A stretch of 64,000 bases of DNA from positions 2,294,001-2,358,000 of the forward strand of contig NZ_CP116257.1 of assembly GCF_027947595.1 (NCBI RefSeq), read 5' to 3'. The DNA comes from Streptomyces lienomycini (GTDB lineage: Bacteria; Actinomycetota; Actinomycetes; Streptomycetales; Streptomycetaceae). Both the position numbers and the translations under genes were made by a program. The notes beneath the pieces are model-generated. The model did not search any database, had not been told where the DNA came from, and saw only the letters and a program-made list of their open reading frames with translations. Shown piece after piece: positions 55,293-62,936 of the stretch (position 1 is its first letter; each line of letters starts with the position of its first letter).

Positions 55293-56996
55293 TCAGCTCA
55301 TGCGCAGGGCCAGGAAGAAATCCAGCTTGTCCTCGAGCCGCGACAGATCACGCCCCGTCAACTGCTCGATCCGCCCGACGCGGTAGCGCAACGTGTTGAC
55401 GTGCAGGTGCAGCCGGTTCGCGCAGCGCGTCCAGGAGCCGTCGCTGTCCAGGAACGCCTCCAACGTCGGGATCAGCTCGGCGCGGTGGCGGCGGTCGTAG
55501 TCCCGCAGCGGGTCGAGGAGCCGGGCGGTGAACGCGCGGCGGACGTCGTCCGGCACGAAGGGGAGCAGGAGTACGTGCGAGGCCAGCTCCTGGTGGCCGG
55601 CCGCGCAGACCCGGCCGGGGCGGGCGGCGGCGACCCGGCGCGCGTGCCGGGCCTCCTCCAGCGCCCCGCGCAGCCCCTCCGCCGAGTGCACGGCCGCACT
55701 GACACCGAGCGTGAGGCGCCCGTCGCCGTCGAGACCCGCCGACAGCGGTTCCCGTACGGACTCCAGCAGCGCGTCCGCCAGGACTCCCGTCTCGGAGCCG
55801 TCGTGCTCGCTGGAGACCGCGGGCAGCGGTACGAGGGCGACGGCCTCGTCGCCCGTGTGCGCCACGGCGATCCGGTCGGACTGCTCGGGGCCGGCGGCGT
55901 GCGGGTCGACGAGGATCTCCTCGAGCAGGGTCTGCGCGACCCGGCCGGTCTCCCCGGCGCCGTCCTCCCACTCCACGCGGGCCACCACGACCTGCCAGTG
56001 CGGGGCCGCGCCGAGGCCCGGCAGCAGCACCGGCGCCGCCACCCGCAGCCGGGCCGCGATCTCGGCGGGCGCGGCGCCCGTCTGCACCAGCTCCAGGACC
56101 TCCTGCGCCAGCCGCCGCCGCACCGTGCGGGCCGCGTCGCGCCGGTCGCGCTCGACCGCGATGAGCTGGGTGACGCCGTACAGCAGGTCGAGGCGTTCCT
56201 CGGCCCACTCCCCGGCGTCCGCCTCCACCACGAGCAGCCAGTCGGACAGCACCGTCTCGCGCCCGTCCCGGCCCGTGCCCTGCGGCGCCCGCGCCCCCGG
56301 GGCCATCGCCTGGAGCTGCCCGCGCCCGCGCACCGGGAAGAGGCTGTACGTCGTGCCGCCCACCGGCACCCGGTACGGCGCCCGCCGGCCCGTCCGGGTG
56401 GCCGCGAGGTGCTCCGCCGCCAGTCTGGCGCACACCTCGGCCGACAGCGCGGGCTCCGCGTCCTTCGGCCCGGCGACCTGCCGTCCGGTGGGGGAGAGCA
56501 CCCAGGCCCGCAGGTCGAGGTCGGAGCCGAGCAGGTCCAGGACGACGTCGGGGCCGCCGCCCGCCGGTCCCGACGTCATCATCCGGCGGTGGCGGTCCAC
56601 CACGGCCGCGAGGTCGCCGGCCCGCTCGCCCGACACCTGCCGCACGACGTGCTCGGTGATCGTCGCGAACGCCACCGACTCGTTCACCGCGAACAGCGGC
56701 AGCCGGTGCCGCGCGCACGCCGCCACCAGATCCTCCGGCACGCTCCCCAGCTCCGCCTCACCGGCCGCCAGCGCGGCCACCTGGGCCTGCACCAGGAGGC
56801 GGACGAACGGCTCGGAGTCGGCGGCGTCCCGGCGCCAGGCCAGGCCGGTGAGGACCAGTTCGCCGCCCGAGAGGTAGCGGCTCGGGTCCCGCAGGTCGGT
56901 GGTCATCACCCCGCGGACCGTGCGGTCCAGCTCGTCCTCGCCGCCGAGCAGCTTGAGGCCCAGCGCGTCGGTGTCCAGCAGTGCGCGCAGCCGCAT
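55293..56996 (-). CDS. pucR: PucR-family transcriptional regulator of purine catabolism
   Basis: A 567-residue regulator with an N-terminal PucR domain (about 1-120, LLGGEDELDRTVRGVMTTDLRDPSRYLSGGE), a central GGDEF-like domain and a C-terminal PucR helix-turn-helix (about 500-560, TLEAFLDSDGSWTRCANRLHLHVNTLRYRVGRIEQLTG). PucR of Bacillus controls purine degradation genes. Here it is divergent from xanthine dehydrogenase genes and so probably controls them. The ATG at 56996 follows a GGCGG-like site; longer starts are possible because the frame stays open upstream. A leader ORF with a strong ribosome site precedes it. Confidence 0.9.
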   Translation of the reverse strand: MRLRALLDTDALGLKLLGGEDELDRTVRGVMTTDLRDPSRYLSGGELVLTGLAWRRDAADSEPFVRLLVQAQVAALAAGEAELGSVPEDLVAACARHRLPLFAVNESVAFATITEHVVRQVSGERAGDLAAVVDRHRRMMTSGPAGGGPDVVLDLLGSDLDLRAWVLSPTGRQVAGPKDAEPALSAEVCARLAAEHLAATRTGRRAPYRVPVGGTTYSLFPVRGRGQLQAMAPGARAPQGTGRDGRETVLSDWLLVVEADAGEWAEERLDLLYGVTQLIAVERDRRDAARTVRRRLAQEVLELVQTGAAPAEIAARLRVAAPVLLPGLGAAPHWQVVVARVEWEDGAGETGRVAQTLLEEILVDPHAAGPEQSDRIAVAHTGDEAVALVPLPAVSSEHDGSETGVLADALLESVREPLSAGLDGDGRLTLGVSAAVHSAEGLRGALEEARHARRVAAARPGRVCAAGHQELASHVLLLPFVPDDVRRAFTARLLDPLRDYDRRHRAELIPTLEAFLDSDGSWTRCANRLHLHVNTLRYRVGRIEQLTGRDLSRLEDKLDFFLALRMS

Positions 56997-57054
56997 TCTC
57001 GTCGCCGCCGTTCTTTGTCTCGAAGTGTTCCAGGTCACGCGGCTGTGGCGCCCG

Positions 57055-57081
57055 TTACCGGAGGAAAACGAGGAGGTGCAT
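57055..57081 (-). CDS. Eight-residue leader ORF upstream of pucR
   Basis: On the minus strand an AAAGGAGG ribosome site, among the strongest in the window, lies just before ATG of MHLLVFLR followed by TAA. The stop is 58 bp before the pucR start. The ribosome site and ATG are inside a hairpin. This arrangement resembles regulatory leader peptides, but no control signal is proven. Confidence 0.5.
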   Translation of the reverse strand: MHLLVFLR

Positions 57082-57092
57082 GAGGACCTCCT
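57071..57092. promoter_or_regulatory. Hairpin covering the ribosome site of the pucR leader ORF
   Basis: AGGAGGT and ACCTCCT form perfect 7-bp arms with an 8-base loop. In pucR-direction RNA the first arm is the Shine-Dalgarno sequence and the leader AUG falls in the loop, so folding would block translation initiation. The same palindrome could also be a DNA operator in the divergent pucR/xdh region. Confidence 0.6.
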
Positions 57093-57282
57093 TTCATACG
57101 AATCTACAAGATGCCCGCGCTGGCCAGCCAACTCCTTCATGGTTTCTGCGACTGACCCCGGTGGAGGACAGAGCGGTGTACTGAGCCCACTCCACGTGAA
57201 CACCACATGAACGAGCCGGGACCGCCGCACACGGATTGGCTCAATCTGTACGCCCCCAAGTAGACGAAGAAGAGAGCCGGTC

Positions 57283-58173
57283 ATGGACTTCCTTCGCCCC
57301 GCCAGCTGGGAGGAGGCGCTCGCCGTCAAGGCCGAGCACCCCACCGCTGTGTCGATCGCGGGCGGCACCGACGTGATGGTCGAGATCAACTTCGACCACC
57401 GTCGGCCCGAGTACCTCATGGATCTCGGCCGCATCGGCGACCTCACCGAGTGGGAGGTCGGCGACGACTCCGTACGGCTCGGCGCCTCCGTGCCCTACAC
57501 GCGGATCATGGAGAACCTGCGCACCGAGCTGCCGGGACTCGCCCTGGCCTCGCACACGGTCGCCTCCCCGCAGATCCGCAACCGCGGCGGCGTGGGCGGG
57601 AACCTCGGCACCGCCTCCCCGGCCGGTGACGCGCACCCCGCGCTGCTCGCCGCCGGCGCCGAGGTCGAGGCCGAGTCGGTGCGCGGCGTCCGCCGCATCC
57701 CGATCGACGCGTTCTACACGGGCGTGAAGCGCAACGCGCTGGAACCCGACGAGCTGATCCGCGCCGTCCACGTCCAGAAGGCCGACGGACCCCAGCAGTT
57801 CTCCAAGGTCGGCACCCGCAACGCCATGGTCATCGCCGTGTGCGCCTTCGGCCTCGCCCTCCACCCCGAGACCCGCACCGTGCGCACCGGCATCGGCTCG
57901 GCCGCGCCCACCCCGGTCCGCGCCACCGCCGCCGAGGAGTTCCTGAACGCGGCGCTGGAGGAGGGCGGCTTCTGGGACAACGGGAAGATCATCACCCCGT
58001 CGGCCGCCAAGCAGTTCGCCGACCTGTGCTCCGCCGCCTGCAACCCCATCGACGACGTCCGGGGCACCGCGAGCTACCGCCGCCACGCGGTCGGCGTGAT
58101 GGCCCGCCGGACGCTCACCTGGACCTGGGAGTCGTACCGCGGCACCCGCCACACCACGGAGGGAGCCGCGTAA
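57283..58173 (+). CDS. Xanthine dehydrogenase, FAD-binding subunit
   Basis: A 296-residue subunit of the molybdenum hydroxylase family that passes electrons from the iron-sulfur centres to FAD and on to NAD or another acceptor. It shows FLRPASWEEAL, the FAD-binding AGGTDVMVE, the GTASPAGD loop and a C-terminal CO-dehydrogenase flavoprotein domain (VRTGIGSAAPTPVRA). It starts the three-gene operon, has AGAGAG upstream of its ATG, and its stop TAA overlaps the next ATG. The gene order FAD, 2Fe-2S, Mo matches other Streptomyces xdh operons. Confidence 0.92.
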   Translation: MDFLRPASWEEALAVKAEHPTAVSIAGGTDVMVEINFDHRRPEYLMDLGRIGDLTEWEVGDDSVRLGASVPYTRIMENLRTELPGLALASHTVASPQIRNRGGVGGNLGTASPAGDAHPALLAAGAEVEAESVRGVRRIPIDAFYTGVKRNALEPDELIRAVHVQKADGPQQFSKVGTRNAMVIAVCAFGLALHPETRTVRTGIGSAAPTPVRATAAEEFLNAALEEGGFWDNGKIITPSAAKQFADLCSAACNPIDDVRGTASYRRHAVGVMARRTLTWTWESYRGTRHTTEGAA

Positions 58174-58835
58174 TGCGCGTCAACTTCACTGTCAACGGAC
58201 GTCCGCAGGAAGCCGACGACGTGTGGGAGGGCGAGTCCCTGCTGTACGTGCTGCGCGAGCGGATGGGCCTGCCCGGCTCCAAGAACGCCTGCGAGCAGGG
58301 CGAGTGCGGCTCCTGCACGGTCCGCCTGGACGGCGTGCCGGTGTGCTCCTGCCTGGTCGCGGCCGGACAGGCCGAGGGCCGCGAGGTCGTCACCGTCGAG
58401 GGCCTGGCGGAGTTCGCCAAGGACCGCGCCGAGGACCGCGCCGAGGACCGCGCCGAGGACCGCGCCGAGGACCGCGCCGAGGACCGCGCCGAGGGCTGCG
58501 CCACCGGCGCCCGCGGGGACGGCGGCCGGGGCGGCGCGAGCGCCTCGCTCGACGGGGCCAAGCGCTGGCAGGCGCACGGGACCGACTCGCAGACCGGCGA
58601 GGGCATCGAACTGGCCCCGATCCAGCAGGCGTTCATCGACGCCGGCGCCGTCCAGTGCGGCTTCTGCACACCCGGCCTGCTCGTCGCCGCCGACGAGATG
58701 CTGGAGCGCAACCCCAACCCGACCGACGCGGACATCCGCGAGGCGCTGTCGGGCAACCTGTGCCGCTGCACGGGCTACGAGAAGATCATGGACGCGGTCC
58801 GCCTGGCGGCCGCCCGCCAGTCCGAGGGGGTCTGA
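58173..58835 (+). CDS. Xanthine dehydrogenase, [2Fe-2S] subunit with repeat insertion
   Basis: A 220-residue subunit. The N-terminal plant-type ferredoxin domain binds one cluster with Cys40, Cys45, Cys48 and Cys60 (CEQGECGSC, CSC), and the helical C-terminal domain binds the second (VQCGFCTPG and NLCRCTGY). Between the two lies an extra, charged linker with six tandem repeats of Asp-Arg-Ala plus Glu or Lys at residues 83-106, absent from typical family members of about 160-200 residues. Clusters look intact, so the subunit should function. It is coupled to both neighbours. Confidence 0.92.
   Translation: MRVNFTVNGRPQEADDVWEGESLLYVLRERMGLPGSKNACEQGECGSCTVRLDGVPVCSCLVAAGQAEGREVVTVEGLAEFAKDRAEDRAEDRAEDRAEDRAEDRAEGCATGARGDGGRGGASASLDGAKRWQAHGTDSQTGEGIELAPIQQAFIDAGAVQCGFCTPGLLVAADEMLERNPNPTDADIREALSGNLCRCTGYEKIMDAVRLAAARQSEGV
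58419..58490 (+). repeat. Six tandem 12-bp units in the 2Fe-2S subunit gene
   Basis: GAGGACCGCGCC is repeated five times after a first variant beginning AAG. Each unit encodes Glu/Lys-Asp-Arg-Ala. Copy changes would keep the frame. The repeat lies between the two iron-sulfur domains, in a linker that tolerates length change. Confidence 0.93.
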
Positions 58836-58837
58836 GC

Positions 58838-61222
58838 ATGGCTGCCAACGGCGCACCCACCACAATCACGCAGGGTTCCCGGACCAGGGGCGGCATCGGC
58901 GAGTCCACGCTCCGCCCGGACGGCACCCTCAAGGTCACCGGCGAGTTCGCGTACTCCTCCGACATGTGGCACGAGGACATGCTCTGGGGCCAGATCCTGC
59001 GCTCCACCGTCGCGCACGCCGAGATCGTCTCCATCGACACCGGCGAGGCCCTCGCCACGGCGGGCGTCCACGCCGTCATGACGTACGACGACCTGCCCAC
59101 CGAGGTGCGCCATTACGGCCTGGAGATCCAGGACACCCCCGTCCTGGCCCACGGCAGGGTCCGCCACCACGGCGAGCCGGTCGCCATCGTCGCCGCCGAC
59201 CACCCGGAGACCGCGCGCCGCGCCGCCGCCAAGATCAAGGTGGAGTACCGGGAGCTGCCCGTCATCACCGACGAGGCCTCCGCGACCGCCCCCGACGCGC
59301 TGCTCCTTCACGAGAACCGCGACGACCACCACATCGGCCACGTCCCGCACCCCAACATCGTGCACCGCCAGCCGATCGTGCGCGGCGACGCCGACGCGGC
59401 GGCCGCCCGGGCGGACGTGATCGTCGAGGGCGACTACTACTTCGGCATGCAGGACCAGGCCTTCCTCGGCCCCGAGTCCGGCCTCGCGGTGCCCGCCGAG
59501 GACGGCGGCGTCGACCTCTACATCGCCACCCAGTGGCTGCACTCCGACCTCAAGCAGATCGCCCCGGTCCTCGGCCTGCCCGAGGACAAGGTGCGTATGA
59601 CGCTCTCCGGCGTCGGCGGCGCCTTCGGCGGGCGCGAGGACCTGTCGATGCAGATCCACGCCTGCCTGCTGGCGATGCGCACCGGCAAGCCCGTCAAGAT
59701 CGTCTACAACCGGTTCGAGTCCTTCTTCGGCCACGTCCACCGCCACCCGGCCCGCCTGCACTACGAGCACGGCGCCACCAGGGACGGCAGGCTCACCCAC
59801 CTGAAGTGCCGCATCGTCCTGGACGGCGGCGCCTACGCCTCGGCCTCCCCGGCGGTCGTCGGCAACGCCGCCTCGCTCGCGGTGGGCCCGTACGTCGTCG
59901 ACGACGTGGACATCGAGGCCATCGCCCTCTACTCCAACAACCCGCCCTGCGGCGCGATGCGCGGCTTCGGCGCGGTCCAGGCGTGCTTCGCCTACGAGGC
60001 GCAGATGGACAAGGTCGCGAAGGAACTCGGCATGGACCCGGTGGAGTTCCGCCGGATCAACGCCATGGAGCAGGGCACGATCATGCCCACCGGGCAGCCC
60101 GTCGACTCCCCGGCGCCGGTCGCCGAACTCCTGCGCCGCGTCAAGGCGATGCCGATGCCGCCGGAGCGCCAGTGGGAGTCCAGCGAGGGTTCCGACGTAC
60201 GGCAGCTGCCCGGCGGCCTGTCCAACACCACGCACGGCGAGGGCGTCGTCCGCGGCGTCGGCTACGCGGTCGGCATCAAGAACGTCGGCTTCTCCGAGGG
60301 CTTCGACGACTACTCCACCGCCCGGGTCCGCGTGGAGGTCGTCGGCGGCGAACCGGTGGCCACCGTGCACACCGCGATGGCGGAGGTCGGCCAGGGCGGC
60401 GTCACCGTCCACGCGCAGATCGCCCGCACCGAACTGGGCGTCACCCGGGTCACCATCCACCCGGCCGACACCCAGGTCGGCTCGGCCGGCTCCACCTCCG
60501 CCTCCCGGCAGACCTACGTCACCGGCGGCGCCGTGAAGAACGCCTGCGAGCTGGTGCGCGAGAAGGTCCTGGAGATCGGGCGCCGCAAGTTCGGCTCCTA
60601 CCACCCGGCCTGGGCCACCGCCGAACTCCTCCTGGAGGGCGGCAAGGTCGTCACCGACGGCGGCGAGGTCCTGTCCGACCTCGTGGACGTCCTGGAGGGC
60701 GAGGCCGTCGAGGTCGAGGAGGAGTGGCGGCACCGGCCGACCGAGCCCTTCGACCTGCGCACCGGCCAGGGCAACGGCCATGTCCAGTACTCCTTCGCCG
60801 CGCACCGCGCCGTCGTCGAGGTCGACACCGAACTCGGCCTGGTCAAGGTCGTCGAACTGGCCTGCGCGCAGGACGTCGGCAAGGCGCTCAACCCGCTCTC
60901 CGTCATCGGGCAGATCCAGGGCGGCACCACCCAGGGCCTGGGCATCGCCATCATGGAGGAGATCGTCGTCGACCCGAAGACGGCGAAGGTCCGCAACCCC
61001 TCCTTCACGGACTACCTGCTCCCCACCATCCTCGACACGCCGACCATCCCGGTCGACGTGCTCGAACTCGCCGACGACCACGCGCCGTACGGGCTGCGCG
61101 GCATCGGCGAGGCCCCCACCCTGTCGTCCACCCCGGCGGTCCTCGCGGCCGTCCGGAACGCGACCGGGCTGGCGCTCGACCGCACGCCCGTACGACCGGA
61201 GCACCTGACCGGTACGGCGTAG
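58838..61222 (+). CDS. Xanthine dehydrogenase, molybdopterin-binding subunit
   Basis: A 794-residue catalytic subunit that hydroxylates hypoxanthine and xanthine to urate at a molybdenum centre. It carries GGAFGGREDLSMQ, GAMRGFGAVQ, AEVGQGG and the C-terminal GIGEAPTLSSTPAVL with the conserved catalytic Glu. The N-terminal a/b hammerhead domain precedes it (TGEFAYSSDMWHEDMLWG). The ATG is 2 bp after the 2Fe-2S stop. The XdhC-like gene downstream would insert the sulfurated cofactor. Confidence 0.92.
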   Translation: MAANGAPTTITQGSRTRGGIGESTLRPDGTLKVTGEFAYSSDMWHEDMLWGQILRSTVAHAEIVSIDTGEALATAGVHAVMTYDDLPTEVRHYGLEIQDTPVLAHGRVRHHGEPVAIVAADHPETARRAAAKIKVEYRELPVITDEASATAPDALLLHENRDDHHIGHVPHPNIVHRQPIVRGDADAAAARADVIVEGDYYFGMQDQAFLGPESGLAVPAEDGGVDLYIATQWLHSDLKQIAPVLGLPEDKVRMTLSGVGGAFGGREDLSMQIHACLLAMRTGKPVKIVYNRFESFFGHVHRHPARLHYEHGATRDGRLTHLKCRIVLDGGAYASASPAVVGNAASLAVGPYVVDDVDIEAIALYSNNPPCGAMRGFGAVQACFAYEAQMDKVAKELGMDPVEFRRINAMEQGTIMPTGQPVDSPAPVAELLRRVKAMPMPPERQWESSEGSDVRQLPGGLSNTTHGEGVVRGVGYAVGIKNVGFSEGFDDYSTARVRVEVVGGEPVATVHTAMAEVGQGGVTVHAQIARTELGVTRVTIHPADTQVGSAGSTSASRQTYVTGGAVKNACELVREKVLEIGRRKFGSYHPAWATAELLLEGGKVVTDGGEVLSDLVDVLEGEAVEVEEEWRHRPTEPFDLRTGQGNGHVQYSFAAHRAVVEVDTELGLVKVVELACAQDVGKALNPLSVIGQIQGGTTQGLGIAIMEEIVVDPKTAKVRNPSFTDYLLPTILDTPTIPVDVLELADDHAPYGLRGIGEAPTLSSTPAVLAAVRNATGLALDRTPVRPEHLTGTA

Positions 61223-61228
61223 CAGACC

Positions 61229-61273
61229 CTCCGGGCGGCGCACGGAACGTCACACCCTCCGCGCCGCCCGGAG
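61229..61273 (+). terminator. Terminator hairpin after xdh operon
   Basis: Perfect 13-bp arms (CTCCGGGCGGCGC at 61229-61241 and its reverse complement at 61261-61273) with a 19-base loop start 6 bp after the molybdenum-subunit stop. The permease gene 155 bp downstream therefore probably has its own promoter, or the site only reduces read-through. Confidence 0.8.
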
Positions 61274-61427
61274 CACAGCCCAAGTCCCGCTCCGCTCGCG
61301 GTGCTTGACGTACCACCACACATGCGTTCGTCTCGGGCCGTCCCCCGGGTCGTGCATATCCCAAATCCCGCGCGTTCGCCGAAGGCGAGCGGCACGGGTG
61401 CACCTATGAACCTTGGGAGACGGCCCC

Positions 61428-62885
61428 ATGACCCAGCAGTCACTGGAGCCCAAGACCACCGCCGAGGACGCGGGCGCGGGTTCCCGCGTCCCCTCCGGCC
61501 GGTCTTGGCTCGACCGGTACTTTCACATATCGCACAGAGGATCCACCGTCGCGCGCGAGATGCGCGGCGGCGTCACCACCTTCATGGCGATGGCGTACAT
61601 CGTCCTGCTCAACCCCGTCATCCTGTCCGGCAAGGACGCCGCGGGGGACACCCTGGGGCAGAAGGCCCTGATCACCGCGACGGCGCTCGCCGCGGCGGTC
61701 ACCACGCTCCTGATGGGCTTCGTCGGCAAGGTGCCGCTCGCCCTGGCCGCCGGGCTCTCGGTGTCCGGGGTGATCGCGGGGCAGGTCGCCCCGCAGATGA
61801 CCTGGCCGCAGGCCATGGGCATGTGTGTGATGTACGGCGTGGTGATCATGCTGCTCGTGGTCACCGGGCTCCGCGAGATGATCATGAACGCGATCCCGCT
61901 GGCCCTCAAGCACGGCATCACCATGGGCATCGGCCTGTTCATCGCCATCATCGGCCTGGTCAAGGGCGGCTTCGTCCACGCGGGCAAGGCGACCCCGCTC
62001 ACCCTCGGCCCGGCCGGGGAACTCGCGGGCTGGCCGGTCCTGCTCTTCGCGGGCACCCTGCTGCTGATCTTCATGCTCCAGGCGCGCAACATGCCCGGCG
62101 CGATCCTGATCGGCATCGTCACCGGCACGATCGTCGCGGCGATCCTGAACGCCGCCGGGGTCATCGACCCGAAGCAGTGGGCCAACGGCGCCCCCGAACT
62201 GCACGGCAGCGCGGTCTCCATGCCGGACTTCTCGCTCTTCGGCGGCCTGGAGTTCGGTGGCTGGGGCGAGGTCGGCGCGATGACGGTCGGCATGATCGTC
62301 TTCACGCTGGTGCTCGCCGGGTTCTTCGACGCGATGGCCACCATCATCGGCGTCGGCACCGAGGCGAAGCTCGCCGACGACAAGGGCCGGATGCCGGGCC
62401 TGTCGAAGGCACTGTTCATCGACGGCGCCGGCGGTGCCATCGGCGGCGTGGCGGGCGGCTCCGGCCAGACCGTCTTCGTGGAGTCCGCGACCGGCGTCGG
62501 CGAGGGGGCCCGCACCGGGCTCGCCTCCGTCGTCACCGGCGTGTTCTTCGCCGCCTGCCTCTTCTTCACGCCGATCACCGCGATCGTGCCGCAGGAGGTC
62601 GCCTCGGCGGCCCTGGTGGTCATCGGCGCGATGATGATGATGAACGCCCGGCACGTGGACTGGGCCGACCGGGCCACCGCGATCCCGGTCTTCCTGACCG
62701 TCGTCCTGATGCCGTTCACGTACTCCATCACCGCCGGTGTCGCCGCCGGTGTCATCTCCTACGTCGCCATCAAGGCCGCCCAGGGCAAGGCCCGGGAGAT
62801 CGGCGCGTTCATGTGGGTGCTGACGGTGATCTTCGTCGTCTACTTCGCCCTCAACCCGATCGAGAGCTGGCTGGGCGTGCACTAG
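61428..62885 (+). CDS. NCS2 family purine permease (AzgA-like)
   Basis: A 485-residue transporter with about twelve or more membrane segments and the AzgA-type features: LDRYFHISHRGSTVAREMRGGVTTFMAMAYI at the N-terminus, GLFIAIIGLVKGG, and FFDAMATIIGVG in the substrate-binding core. AzgA proteins import adenine, guanine or hypoxanthine by proton symport. TTGGGAG before ATG 61428 decides the start. Located between xanthine dehydrogenase and XdhC genes, it should supply their purine substrate. Confidence 0.92.
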   Translation: MTQQSLEPKTTAEDAGAGSRVPSGRSWLDRYFHISHRGSTVAREMRGGVTTFMAMAYIVLLNPVILSGKDAAGDTLGQKALITATALAAAVTTLLMGFVGKVPLALAAGLSVSGVIAGQVAPQMTWPQAMGMCVMYGVVIMLLVVTGLREMIMNAIPLALKHGITMGIGLFIAIIGLVKGGFVHAGKATPLTLGPAGELAGWPVLLFAGTLLLIFMLQARNMPGAILIGIVTGTIVAAILNAAGVIDPKQWANGAPELHGSAVSMPDFSLFGGLEFGGWGEVGAMTVGMIVFTLVLAGFFDAMATIIGVGTEAKLADDKGRMPGLSKALFIDGAGGAIGGVAGGSGQTVFVESATGVGEGARTGLASVVTGVFFAACLFFTPITAIVPQEVASAALVVIGAMMMMNARHVDWADRATAIPVFLTVVLMPFTYSITAGVAAGVISYVAIKAAQGKAREIGAFMWVLTVIFVVYFALNPIESWLGVH

Positions 62886-62936
62886 CCGCCACGACGGGAA
62901 CCCTTCACGTACCTGTTGTCCAAGGAGGACCGAAAG

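Noticed and set aside
57080..57184. Plus-strand 34-codon ORF in the pucR/xdh gap
   Set aside because: The apparent ribosome site is only about three bases from the ATG, and the stretch is better explained by the minus-strand leader ORF and hairpin.
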